Shown here: one piece after another, positions 54,555 through 64,000 of the stretch
Layout: every line of letters begins with the position of its first letter
Position numbering within the stretch: the first letter of the stretch is position 1
Origin: Achatina immaculata
Taxonomy: Eukaryota > Mollusca > Gastropoda > Stylommatophora > Achatinidae
DNA: 64,000 bases
NCBI GenBank assembly: GCA_009760885.1
Contig: CM019719.1
Coordinates: forward strand, 35,815,584-35,879,583
Reading direction: 5' to 3'
Notes under the pieces: generated by a model
Database searches by the model: none
Seen by the model: only the letters and a program-made list of their open reading frames with translations
What the model was told of the DNA's origin: nothing
Position numbers and translations under genes: made by a program

Positions 54555-57500
54555 GTAGTACTTGTATTTTCTTTCATATATAACTCTTTTGTTACGTATT
54601 GCAAATTTTATTATTCGAATGTCTCACCGAATACGAATATTAAAAATTTCCTCACTATTTGGGAGAATGTTAATTCGGCCGAAAATGAGGTACATGTCTA
54701 ATTTAAATATAGCGTGATGATGTGAGCGAAACGCAGATTCAGTTACTGAAATAAGATTAATCTCTAGACTAGAGATACTAAACCAGTGGGGAATTCCACC
54801 CCCCCCCCCGGGGGAATTTTAGGTTTCCAGTTGTTTTGGTTTGTTTTATTTTTTTTTTAACTCGTGGAATATATTATTTGGATTCCCCTCAACCTTTAAG
54901 TCACTTATAGGGAGGCCAATACCAATACGAAGCCGCTATGACCACCTGTGGGCTAAGAGACTGGGCACAAGCAATGGACCGGACCCAACCCACCAGTTTA
55001 CAAAGGAAGCGAAAAACGGTCCTGTTCCGATTAAGAACTGGGCACTGTAAGCTGCTGAGCCATCTCTACCAACTCAAGATCTCATACACAGACGGATGTC
55101 CCTGCGGGGGGGGGGGGGGTACAGACTCGAGAACATGTTCTTCAGGAGTGCCCAACTCTTACAGATCTACGCAACCAGACATGGACACAGGGCGCGGACC
55201 TACGGCAGAAGCTGTAGGGCTGCCGAGAGGACCTGGGGAAGACTGTGGACTTTATCCTGGCAACCGGGCTTCTGATTTAGCATGATCAAGAACTTGAACT
55301 CCAAAGAAGAAGAAGAAGAAGAAGAAGGAGAACGAATGCCCTTTTGGGTCAGAAGGTCTTGAAAAGGTGTTTGGGGGTGGGGGTGGGGATGACATTCTAA
55401 TATATGATGAAAACGGCACTTACTTTACTTTACTTTCTTTACTTTATCCTTCCTCTTGTACCATGAGGTGTCGAGGGTAGATGCATTTGGCGTTTTTTTT
55501 TTTTTTGGTTGGAAAAAAGGGGGGGGGGCGCATGTGAGTGGTCCCAGCGATGTTTATGTTGTAATTCGTGAAATAAATTATAACTCCGTCTGTCCATCTT
55601 TTTCCGAGGTCTGTGTCCTGTAGTTCTATGGTTGATGGCTCCCGGGTTGGCTGTGTACGGGTCATTCGTATTAAATGGCCAAACCACTTAATTCTTTGTT
55701 TCTCTATACAATGTAGAAATGGTGTTGTTCTTACTAATTGTCATGTCATCATAATTATGACGGAATAAGAAAAGGGTGCATGGGACAAAAAAAAAGTTTG
55801 AAAACCGCTGCTGTAGACAATGTGACTCATAACTGAAAAGCGTGCGTATAATCTGGCTCAAATGATGCAGCAGCAAGTTGGCTTCTCAACGTGATAGGAG
55901 AAGATCTTAATCAGTAAACATGAGCACCCGAAATTTAGTTTTTGGAACTCTCTGAGAAACTCCAAGAATGTCTGTCGTGCAGACGAGAAACATCAGAGTG
56001 CACGGTCCAATCACGGCTGTCAGTGTATTAAAGGAAAACAAGATAGTCATGTAAGAATCAGTCTGGTGTATACAAGACCACGCTTGCGAAAGAAAGAAAA
56101 CAAGTGAGCAAAATAAAGATGTGGCCGTGTATTATGTAATGAAAGAGCTGTAGTTAATATTTTCATAGCATCGCCTCATTTAAAATAAACTGAAACGAAA
56201 TTAAAATACAGTTCTTGTTGATTTCACAGAAATTACACATCTTACATCCTTCCCGTGCCGTTAAACGTCACATCGGGCTCACATGGTAGTTTGCGAGCTT
56301 TTCAACCTCATCAAGGGATATTATACCTACCAATTTGGCCTCTCTTAAATGAGCTCTTTAGAGTTTCACGTGTACCAGAAAAAAAAATCCCACTGCTAGG
56401 ACTGAACCTGATACCACCGGATTAGTAAACAGAGCGCCTAGCCACTCAGCCAACCAAGCCGCCAGTAACAAGTAAAAGGCTCTGTTAGTTCGTATTCCTG
56501 CATTAGAAAGTCACATAACACACAAGTTCTAATTAGTGAGTACAAAATAAAAATGTCGCCATTTTAAATATTTTCAGGTAAACGAGGTTTTGCTGGATGT
56601 TGTCCCAGTAAATGAGTACCCACCAGAATTTATTGGCACGCCACTGATGACGCGAGTTCCCGAGGTTTGTTCGTCAACACGATGGTCTGAGAGATTTGTC
56701 CACTGATGCCTGAACTGATTTCATGTCTTCGTGGTTTGCTGTTTCTTAATTGTAATGGCAGACAGGGATGTCGCAGTGCTACCAGGGCCGTCTTCACGGC
56801 ATTGTGGGTCCAGGGCAAAGCAACGCTTTGGGGCCCCTGCCCGCATTGGCCGTTATTTAACTCGCACAAAGAAGACAATATATATGAATATTGACAATAT
56901 TCGAATATTGTTCCCATATGTTAAGACGGTACTGGGTACTACAACATATAGTCCTAACATAAGAGCTGTCAGCCGCATTTGTTATTTATTTTTGTTGTAA
57001 TACCGGAGTTATGTTCCAATGTGGAATGAGCTAAGGTGACTATTGTAACATTTTGAAGTATTCCAATCGAGGAAAACAAAATTCCTGCGATCAGTGTGAC
57101 ATATTGGCGTTTTATTCGAACAGGGAAAGAGTTACAATGACCTGTGTAAAACACTGAAATCAACTGACAAGGACATCACATACCTAGACTCAATGAGTTT
57201 TTATAATGTCAACAGTCAGTCCGTCATTTGCATGTCATTTGCGGAACGTTGCCTCCATAACAGCACTACTGTACGCCTCTCAACTGTAAGCAAGATGGCC
57301 TGCTGCTGCGTCAGTTCGCAGATCATCAACGATGTCTTGCAGCCATATTCGCCTTGGTCTTCCTCTCTTTCTTTTTCCCATTATGTACCCTTCCAAGACT
57401 GCTTTCTCTAAATTACCATGGTGCTTAGTATGCCCAAAATATTTAAGTTTTACTTGTTTAATCTTCCTTACTAGCCAACCTTCTTCAATATTAAGTTCTT

Positions 57501-58811
57501 GTAGTATAGATATATTTGTTCTTTTTTGTGCCCATGATATTTGAAGAACTCTTCTGTAGCATTTACATTCAAAGGCATTTATGTGTTTCTCAGCTGTTTT
57601 GTTAAGTGTCCAGGTCTCACAGGCATATTTTGCGATGGGAAAGATGCACGCCCTTAAAAATCTTATTTTTATAGTTCTGTCTGTTCCTCTCCACAGATTC
57701 TTTAGTTGTCAGCAGTAACGATTAAAACAAAAAGGGTAAATGTAAAATTCTCGTTTCCATGCCATTAAGACATACTGGGGAATACGGTGTTAGACATGTA
57801 TTTTCCATGAGCTTCGGCACATGAAAGTGCGATGTGGTGAGTATCACGCCTGGCCGCTTTACCTTCCCAGATTTATCTGGTACCCATTTTTAGAGGCCGG
57901 GTGGAGCCCGGGGCGTGTACCATGAAAAAAAATCCCACTGCTGGGACTGAACCTGGTACCACCGGATTAGTAAACAGAGCGCCTAGCCACTCAGCTAACC
58001 AGGCCGCCTGTAACAATTAAAAGGCTCTGTTAATTCGTAATCCTGGTTTAGTCGTCACATAACACACAAGCAATAACTAACATTCGTACTTGTCATTTTC
58101 TTACATTTCTCAGGTGATTATTGCAAGCAGAGGCAATAACAATTTAATTACTTGATTTTCATCAGAACACTGTAGCGGGTACAGAGATTTACGTAGTGAG
58201 TAATCATGTCATTGATGAGGACGTTAACCCAACGGCAGACGAAATTTTCAAGTTCGACATCTGGCAGCATACGTCTAACATCACGGTAAGTTCAGATATC
58301 TGCTGAAGTGCTTATCACGACACGTAGCAAAGTGTTGGATGATCTGCCTCTAAATAATGTTGACCAAGTGCTTTTGACGTGAGAGAAATAAACCATTGTT
58401 TAGTTAATAAACATTTTTTAAAGATTAATTTTAAAATGTTGCTCTAACATTTTGGTGTTCATAATCCTCTTTGTTTCAAACTTTAAAAAAAAAAACCAAC
58501 CAGTTATCACAATGTAAACATGTCTGGCTGCTGTGACACATCTGGCTTTTGAGCATCGGCTGATTGTTCTTGTAGAACTATTGAGGAAAATAGAAACAGA
58601 CGCCAGGGTGGTGTGGTGTATGACCGCGGAGACACGAAGCCGCTCAGTAAATGACTGCACTAACCTGATTAGCAACGTTTAAAAACATGACACGTTATAT
58701 CTTCTCACACATCACGTAATCAAGGATACATTTAACTATCACAGTGGTGTTTCATGATAAATATACGGAGAAAAGATATGACAATAATTTTTTAAAAGTT
58801 AATCTTGTTGT

Positions 58812-58854
<43 letters not shown>

Positions 58855-58961
58855 ACGAACATACTTTATTTTCAGAAGGTTAAGAATTGGGCACGCAGGC
58901 CCGTCTAACATTCTGCCTTTCACCATACAGCTTTCACTCAGTCACAGTCATTTAGCATTTG

Positions 58962-59026
<65 letters not shown>

Positions 59027-62000
59027 GAGAGAGAACGAACGAACGGACTTTATTTTCAAAGAGTTAAGAATTGGACATACAGGCCCGTCTTACATTCATT
59101 TTACTTTTAACGTAAACATTCACACACCAGGCAGATCTTTTCAGACAGCAACCTCGTTTACACAGTGAGTCACTTTGGAATGTTTGTTTCAGAGAGATGG
59201 TCGCGAGTATTTTCAGATGGTAGACACATTTAAAGGGAACATAATTGTAAAAGCAGATCTGGATTTTGAAGAGTTACAGCCCCTGAACGCAACCACATTT
59301 TTGTTGAACATCTCAGCTTCAGTGAGTAAAATGTGGTAAAATATGACTCTAAATCAGGCTTATGCAGGTATAGCAGTCTTAAATTTAAGTGTAACGTGAG
59401 AAATATTTTAACCAAAAGCTCATGATAGCAGTAAGATGTTTCAATTAGGAAAAAAAAATAAATCAAAAGTAGGCCTAATATTTTATTGTCAACTGAAAGA
59501 CTTATTGTTACATAAAGGACGAAATTTGTTCTGCCGGAACAATTTCCCGCGCAATTCGCTCATATTTCGAACGATAATAAAAAAATTAGTATTTAGTCTC
59601 TGTATAATCTTCTATAACTATATCTGCGCACTGAATTAGAGTCAGCAGACCATTTTTAAACCTCTGCTTTCACATACGTCATCAGCTATCGCCATGAAAG
59701 TTTTCTGTGAAAACAATGTCCCTTATCAGATTTCTATATCCGCACCGAAACACTTGAAGAGACATTTGTATTGATCACTCGAGTACCAATATTAGAAATA
59801 CAGCATGTCAATACAGTTTTTTTTTTGCTGCGAATTTACTAGTATGACTTGGTCAACTGTTTCACTTCTAAATTTACAACAGGCCTAAAGGTTATGTCTA
59901 AATCTCTTCGAATGTGTAAAGAGTCTGCTCTCTTCTGCTGAGAAAACTGCGTTTAAAATACAGAACAGAAGATAAAAATGAAGCAGGGCTAGAGAATTGT
60001 TCTTTAAAGTAACAACAGCCACAAAACGGCTGCAAATTTCCATCCCATAATTGTACATAATATTTGTCGTATAATGTTTGCAACGAACATTTTGCATACC
60101 TTATCATTCTTATTTCACTGAACACACACGCATGCATGTGAAACATGACAAAGACAAAATCAGTACAGCAAAAACTTCTGCAGGACACGCAGGGCTTGAG
60201 GTCATACGCGACACTGATCATACACGTAGAGGACGTTGATGACCTTCCACCCGAGTTCTACCACTCAAGCTGCCAGCACGTGGCCGTCAAGTCCATTCCC
60301 TGCCTGGTTTCTTATGAAGCTTCAGTTCCTCTCAACTTCCTGGTAGGTTACAGTTTATTTCTAGTCTAAGCTGGGAAGTGTTTTTTTTTAACCTACATAA
60401 AAATGTAATCGACAGTTTATTTCTTATATTTTGAAATAAATATGGCACTGGTGCCAGGTTCCATAATCTGGAGTTTTACTTTTAAAATGTTTATGAAAGT
60501 TAAAACAAAAAAGATACGCGTTACATTGGGTGTCTGAGTGGCGAAGTGGTTAGTGCACTGGTCTCTCATGGCGAAGGTCGGGGGTTAGAATCCGCCCGGA
60601 GGCACCCCAGTCACCCAACTGTAGAAATGGGTACCCGACTTCTTCTGGAGTTTGGGAAGGAAAAGGCAGCCAGGCGTGATACTGACCATATCACCCTCTA
60701 GTGTGCTGACAGGTCAAGAAAAATATGGGCACTAACACCATATCCCTATGTGCCTCTAAGGCATGACAGGATTACTTTTACTACTTTTTACTACGCGTTA
60801 CATTCCAGAAAACGGCAAACAGCTTTTTATTTTGAAACTTTTTTTATGATCTTGAAAGTAAACATGTCGAAGAAATGTCTGACAAAATTACAGCTGATTA
60901 AAGTTATAGACTTCTCCTTCCTTCCTTCCTTCCTTCCTTCCTTCCTTCCTTCCTTCCTTCCTTCCTTCCTTCCTTCCTTCCTTCAATATGTTCTCTGTAC
61001 AGTACACCCTTTAGGGGAAAATAACTAACATAACATAAGAAGAAGAACAGGAATCTCTTGTGATAATGAATGCCAATATTCTTATTACTTCAAAATGTGT
61101 TTACCTTAAGTATGTTCTCTGTACAACTCTCCAGGGGGAAATAACCAACATAAAGCCAGGTGTAGTACGTGCCAGGGACATGGACAGTGTAAATGCCACC
61201 GTTGAGTACTCTTTGGAAGAAGGTGCCGGTGAAGCTCTAGGTATCATATGCCACCGTTTTTTTCGGCAGTGACATCATCATGGCCATTTACTCCTAATCT
61301 TTATGGTTAATATTCCACCCTCATTATTCACGCCAGTAGAACGTAAAATAGATCACAAATGATCAACATGGCGTGTAAAAAAAAAGACAGACAGAGGTGT
61401 ATGGTTCAGTTTAAAGAAAGAAGAAAGAGTGAGGAAAGTGGACAGGGATGAGAGTGGCAGAAAATAAGATGAGGAGGTTTAAATTAAGAACAAAAACAAT
61501 CCAATATTTTACAAATGCTGTTTTCAATGACCACAAACAAACAAACAAACAAACAAACAAACAAACAAACAAACACATGCATATATAGAAACGAATAAAA
61601 ACACGAAAATTAAATGAAAAATTAATCATTCAGTTTTGTTTTTGTTTTTGTTGGTATTCTCCTCGTAAGAAAGACATGCACAAACAATGACATTAATAAT
61701 CGCCATATTGGCTACTGTCTTTACTCTTTGAAAAGGCCCCGGGGTCGACCCAGCCTCTAAAAAAAATGGGCCCCAGAGATATCTGGGAAGGTGAAATGAG
61801 GGCCAGGCGTGATACTGACCACGTCACACTTTCCTTTATCGAAGGTCGCGCAAATAAGGGCCTAACACCGCATACCCGATGTGCCTTAATGACATGGAAA
61901 CGGGGATTTTACCTTTTACCTTTATTCTTTGACGACGTAAACCCACCCCCCCCCCCTTCCAATTACTTTCTATAGCAGAAATTGTCTGTTTGAAAAAAAA

Positions 62001-62593
62001 ATAAAGAAAGTTATGTTTGTTACTTTCTCTGTCAGACAACACACACAAGTTCTCAATAAATAAGACCACAGGAAGCCTCTTTGTCGTTGCAGCTTTGGCT
62101 CGGCGGAAGAAGATCCAGCTGGTTATTGTGGTTAGTCCATGGTTTGGTTGGTTTATTCTGTTCATCGTTCAATGGTTATAAAAGCAAACACGCGTGTCCT
62201 TGTTTGTGCTGATGATTTTAAAAAAAGACTTGATTACATAAATAACATAAGCATAACGGCATGTCTGTGTTGTGTTGCGCTGACCTTCTGTTTCAGAGCA
62301 TCTGGTATTACTGAAGATGTCTTAGCATCACTTTGTGTAGAAAACATATCTGTTCCTATCTATTGTAGTAAAGTAGACTAACACGTTATCCGTAATATCT
62401 TTTGTGTTATTAAATATGTTCAAGATTTTTTTTAATCTAAAGAAAAAGAAATGAGAATTATTTCTTCCTTTTGCAATTCTTGTAATCTCCAGGCAAGAGA
62501 GGTCAGCAAGATGGCTAGAACTGCTCGCGCATCTTTGTATGTGACAGCCGATGACCCAGTTCCCGTTAGTTCGGTGAAACCTGATAACTTAAG
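54492..62593 (+). CDS. Cadherin (internal part, about two extracellular repeats)
   Basis: Gene-level entry. Eight exons join with consistent phases into about 286 residues. Cadherins are membrane proteins whose extracellular repeats of about 110 residues bind calcium at the linkers. Linker motifs DVVPVNEYPPEF and DVDDLPPEF lie about 110-120 residues apart, with VPENTVAGTEIYVV, IDED and LDFE at the expected places of the repeat between them. The next repeat has the YEA, ARDMDS and TTGSLFVV pattern but LARRKK where LDRE is usual, and it ends in TADDPVPVS. Signal peptide, transmembrane and cytoplasmic parts are outside the window. The subfamily cannot be named from this piece; a large many-repeat cadherin is likely. 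Confidence 0.88.
54900..55330 (+). mobile_element. LINE RNase H/C-terminal end (different family), GAA tail
   Basis: Across frame changes it encodes RTGHCKLLSHLYQLKISYTD, GCPCG, then after a poly-G run a TEHVLQECPTL-like motif and WTQGADL. This is the Cys/His C-terminus of RNase H-bearing LINEs. It ends in a long GAAGAAG tail at about 55303-55327. Confidence 0.75.
55435..55690 (-). mobile_element. LINE C-terminal fragment
   Basis: The - strand encodes WFGHLIRMTRTQP-type sequence, then KRWTDGVIIYFTNYNINIAG. It resembles the region after the RT core of RTE/L2-like LINEs. It carries long T and G runs. Confidence 0.5.
56240..56372 (-). mobile_element. RTE-like LINE tail fragment (family C)
   Basis: acatccttcccgtgccgtta and cacatcgggctcaca match the reversed 3' end of the 51735-52126 element. 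About 130 bases remain. Confidence 0.75.
56385..56475 (-). repeat. tRNA-headed SINE fragment (family 2)
   Basis: On the - strand it has ttggctgagtggctaggcgc (A-box region) and ggttcagtcc (B box). Same head as 57940-58015. Confidence 0.75.
56578..56664 (+). CDS. Cadherin exon 2: linker
   Basis: 29 codons: VNEVLLDVVPVNEYPPEF then IGTPLMTRVPE. NEYPPEF is the calcium-binding linker motif DxNDNxPxF in variant form, and the final E begins the next repeat's PEN. The acceptor is atattttcag and the donor gag|gtttgt. Confidence 0.88.
57207..57712 (-). mobile_element. RTE-like LINE 3' fragment (family B)
   Basis: Reverse copy of the 3' end shared with 38100-38640 and 48952-49488; begins with tgcatgtcatttgcggaac and ends near ccacagattctttagttgtc. 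Confidence 0.85.
57795..58020 (-). repeat. tRNA-headed SINE (family 2), near-complete
   Basis: On the - strand the head has ttagctgagtggctaggcgc and ggttcagtccc. The body has gataaatctgggaaggtaa and cagg-gtgatact. The best-preserved member of the family in the window. Confidence 0.8.
58166..58285 (+). CDS. Cadherin exon 3
   Basis: 40 codons: NTVAGTEIYVVSNHVIDEDV, then NPTADEIFKFDIWQHTSNIT. The (PE)NT..GT.IY.V and D-E-D elements are the start of a cadherin repeat. The donor acg|gtaagt is near consensus. Confidence 0.88.
58800..59110. repeat. GA microsatellites with duplicated flank
   Basis: Two GA runs (58818-58853 and 58964-59036) are each followed by a related stretch (actttattttca, gttaagaattgg, caggcccgtct). 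This is a local duplication or two copies of one short repeat. Confidence 0.85.
59193..59321 (+). CDS. Cadherin exon 4
   Basis: 43 codons: RDGREYFQMVDTFKGNIIVK, ADLDFEELQPLNATTFLLNI, SAS. LDFE is the calcium-binding LDRE motif. The donor tca|gtgagt is good. GA microsatellites lie just upstream in the intron (58818-59036). Confidence 0.88.
60184..60342 (+). CDS. Cadherin exon 5: linker between repeats
   Basis: 53 codons: DTQGLRSYATLIIHVEDVDD, LPPEFYHSSCQHVAVKSIPC, LVSYEASVPLNFL. DVDDLPPEF is a clear DxNDNxPxF linker. Acceptor aacttctgcag, donor ctg|gtaggt. Confidence 0.92.
60533..60775 (+). repeat. tRNA-headed SINE (family 1), near-complete
   Basis: The head carries gtggcgaagtggttagtg (A box) and gggttagaatccgcc (B box) at normal spacing, as in a Ser/Leu-type tRNA. 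The body has cacccaactgtagaaatggg and tgatactgaccatatcaccc. It ends near tgcctctaaggcatgac. Confidence 0.85.
60915..60986 (+). repeat. CTTC microsatellite
   Basis: About 17 perfect ttcc/cttc units. Confidence 0.98.
61135..61240 (+). CDS. Cadherin exon 6
   Basis: 106 nt, phase 0 in and one base out (CTAG|gtatca). GEITNIKPGVVRARDMDSVN, then ATVEYSLEEGAGEAL. The I.PG.V.A.D.DS.N..V.YS pattern is standard for a cadherin repeat. The split codon completes to Asp with exon 7, which supports this donor over the earlier gaag|gtgccg. Confidence 0.9.
61538..61574 (+). repeat. AAAC microsatellite
   Basis: About nine perfect caaa units. Confidence 0.97.
61730..61925 (+). repeat. SINE body (family 2)
   Basis: Shares gagatatctgggaaggt, ggcgtgatactgaccacg, gatgtgccttaatgacatgg with the family; the tRNA head is missing. 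Confidence 0.75.
62036..62130 (+). CDS. Cadherin exon 7
   Basis: 95 nt, two bases in and phase 0 out (attgtg|gttagt). NTHKFSINKTTGSLFVVAAL, ARRKKIQLVIV. F.I...TG.L.V...L.R......L.I.A is the second half of a cadherin repeat; the usual acidic LDRE is LARR here. The exon was located by phase and pattern. Confidence 0.82.
62493..62593 (+). CDS. Cadherin exon 8
   Basis: 101 nt, phase 0 in and two bases out (TTAAG|gtaaaa). AREVSKMARTARASLYVTAD, DPVPVSSVKPDNLR. RTA.A.L.V....D is the end of a cadherin repeat; the linker TADDPVPV lacks the NDN core. The following exon lies beyond the window. Confidence 0.86.
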
Positions 62594-62821
62594 GTAAAAC
62601 TTAAAAACCTGACTGAATGACGTTTCTGCTGTGTCTCGTTTTCTAAGAGAAGGTTTGCTTCATTTTTATCCCTTTCCACGACCCTCCCCCCAATCCCCCA
62701 ATGAAATACGGTCCCGTACCCGCAGTCATCCCCTAACCGGAACATACATGCTAAATCGACACACACATAAGTCGACAATGCACTCCAACACATTACAAGT
62801 CGACAATACACTCTGCAGACT

Positions 62822-62960
62822 CTTTCACACATTACTCAACTCATAACCTTTCACACATCACCCAACTCATAACCTTTCACTCATTACTCAACTCATAGCC
62901 TTTCACACATCACCCAACTCATAACCTTTCACACATTACTCAACTCATAATATTTCACAC
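62822..62960 (+). repeat. 26-bp tandem repeat, about five units
   Basis: cctttcacacatcacccaac recurs every 26 bases; alternate units read attactcaac in place of atcacccaac, so the period may be 52. Confidence 0.9.
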
Positions 62961-63469
62961 ACTCTTCTCACTGTACTCCTCGCTTTTGGTAGGTACATTT
63001 TGACTCCCAGTAAATTTATGCATGTTGTGCACAAATTATTCGTCTGATTATACCAAAATATCGAAAATACCAACAAACAAAAAAAGTGTTTCAGAAAGAA
63101 AAGTCGTATCATTACATTTAGTTGGGGGGGGGGGGGGGGGAATCCATCACGAATTATTTTCTATAAAAACGCTTAACAGTTAAGGAGAATGTTCCCAAAA
63201 CCGCATGACGCGTATTGCCCTTTTCTTGCACGGTCACCATAACTGGTCGCAATGCATGATGGTACGGAGTGTTGCCAACCTCACAGAGCAAACAAAAAAA
63301 AAAAAAATCTGACTCATGATGTTACTACAAAGTAACTTCTTTACATTTGATTCCAATTTTTGTTCTTTTAGTGGACGATAGTTATCAGGTGAATAATATA
63401 CGAACACCCTGTATTTCAATAATGATATAATTATTGTTTAATAATTATTTGTTCAGTTATGCTGCACTA

Positions 63470-63665
63470 TTCTGGTACACACCAAAAAAGGACCCCAGGG
63501 TCCAACCAACCTCCAAAAGATGGGTAGCAGAGAAATCTTGGGAGGTAAATGTGCCCAGGCATGATACTGATCACATCACATCTTCATGTGCCGATGGTCT
63601 TGGAGGTGCAGGGATAACACCATATACCCAATATGACTTAGTGGCATGGTAAATTTACCTAATAG
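63470..63665 (+). repeat. SINE body (family 2)
   Basis: Shares agagaaatcttgggaggt, ggcatgatactgatcacatc, ccatatacccaatatgactt with the family; the head is missing. Confidence 0.75.
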
Positions 63666-63889
63666 AAGGTGGTCATGGCTCCTATTTCTACTTTAAAAAA
63701 AAAGAGAAATTGGAACTAAAATCAAGGCCACAGTAACATTTTTAAAAAGTAATTCTATTATACTTATTCCTGTTCTCATAAGTTTACTAACGGTCCATAG
63801 AAAAGTTATGTGCGATCTCTTTAGACATTTATTAAGTCTTATGATCTAATTTGGAAACAGTTGTCTTCTTTCACACAGGATATATTTCT

Positions 63890-64000
63890 TTTTCTTGAGT
63901 GGCGGGGACTTTGCCCCGTAGAAACTCATAGACAGAGTCTCTGTTTTTTCTCGAGTGGCGGGGGCTTTGCCCCGTGGAAACTCATAGACAGAGTCTCTGT
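63890..64000 (+). repeat. 56-bp tandem repeat running off the window
   Basis: gagtggcggg-actttgccccg and aaactcatagacagagtctc occur twice, 56 bases apart. Each unit has a GGGG...CCCC stem. More units are likely beyond 64000. Confidence 0.85.

Noticed and set aside
60533..60610. Functional tRNA gene
   Set aside because: A and B boxes are present, but the sequence continues into a SINE body repeated elsewhere, and no proper acceptor stem closes.

Overview
The window looks like animal nuclear DNA. It has long AT-rich introns, GT-AG exons with consistent phases, many minisatellites, and degenerate LINE, SINE, Penelope and mariner copies. The repeat mix (RNase H-bearing LINEs with GAA tails, RTE-like LINEs, a Penelope-like element, tRNA-headed SINEs) and the protein sequences suggest a lophotrochozoan, most likely a gastropod mollusc. 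The taxon is an inference. No prokaryotic, organellar, rRNA or functional tRNA gene was seen.

Gene 1 (+ strand, enters from the left, about 5.1-26.3 kb) is the middle and 3' part of a USP31/USP43-type ubiquitin-specific protease. Nine exon positions join in phase: 5140-5457, 5784-5992, 6475-6589, 8426-8532, 8923-9003 (with a second copy at 12450-12530), 14188-14314, 16715-16837, 18004-19560 and 25793-26121. The Cys box must lie left of the window. The piece that should carry the catalytic-histidine box is absent: exon 8 passes from the zinc-ribbon region straight into the C-terminal end of the USP fold, with a one-base frame break at about 18060. The last exon has an in-frame TGA at 26119-26121 followed by 58 more codons that look coding.

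The introns of gene 1 hold a tandemly duplicated block (8637-9713 and 12163-13275, each with one copy of exon 5). Between the copies lie a LINE RT fragment and an array of twelve 144-bp units. Other intron contents are a 763-bp mariner-type element with TA target duplications, a 68-bp array, a long inverted repeat, Penelope ends and LINE/SINE fragments.

From 26.3 to 54.0 kb no convincing gene was found, apart from two weak exon candidates (42.7 and 47.1 kb). This region holds minisatellites (34, 24, 26, 30, 36, 56 and 29 bp), a Penelope-like element with inverted ends and an RTE-like LINE nested in it (36.65-39.39 kb), a roughly 1-kb dispersed repeat also present at 3.1 kb, and a near-complete LINE (47.5-52.7 kb) carrying two nested insertions with target-site duplications.

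Gene 2 (+ strand, from 54.5 kb to beyond 62.6 kb) is an internal part of a large cadherin: eight short exons in phase, encoding about two extracellular cadherin repeats. The first visible exon is preceded by a 37-bp minisatellite in which almost every unit carries a copy of that exon's 3' splice site. SINEs, GA/CTTC/AAAC microsatellites and a 56-bp repeat running off the right edge fill the rest. The two genes have no evident functional link.
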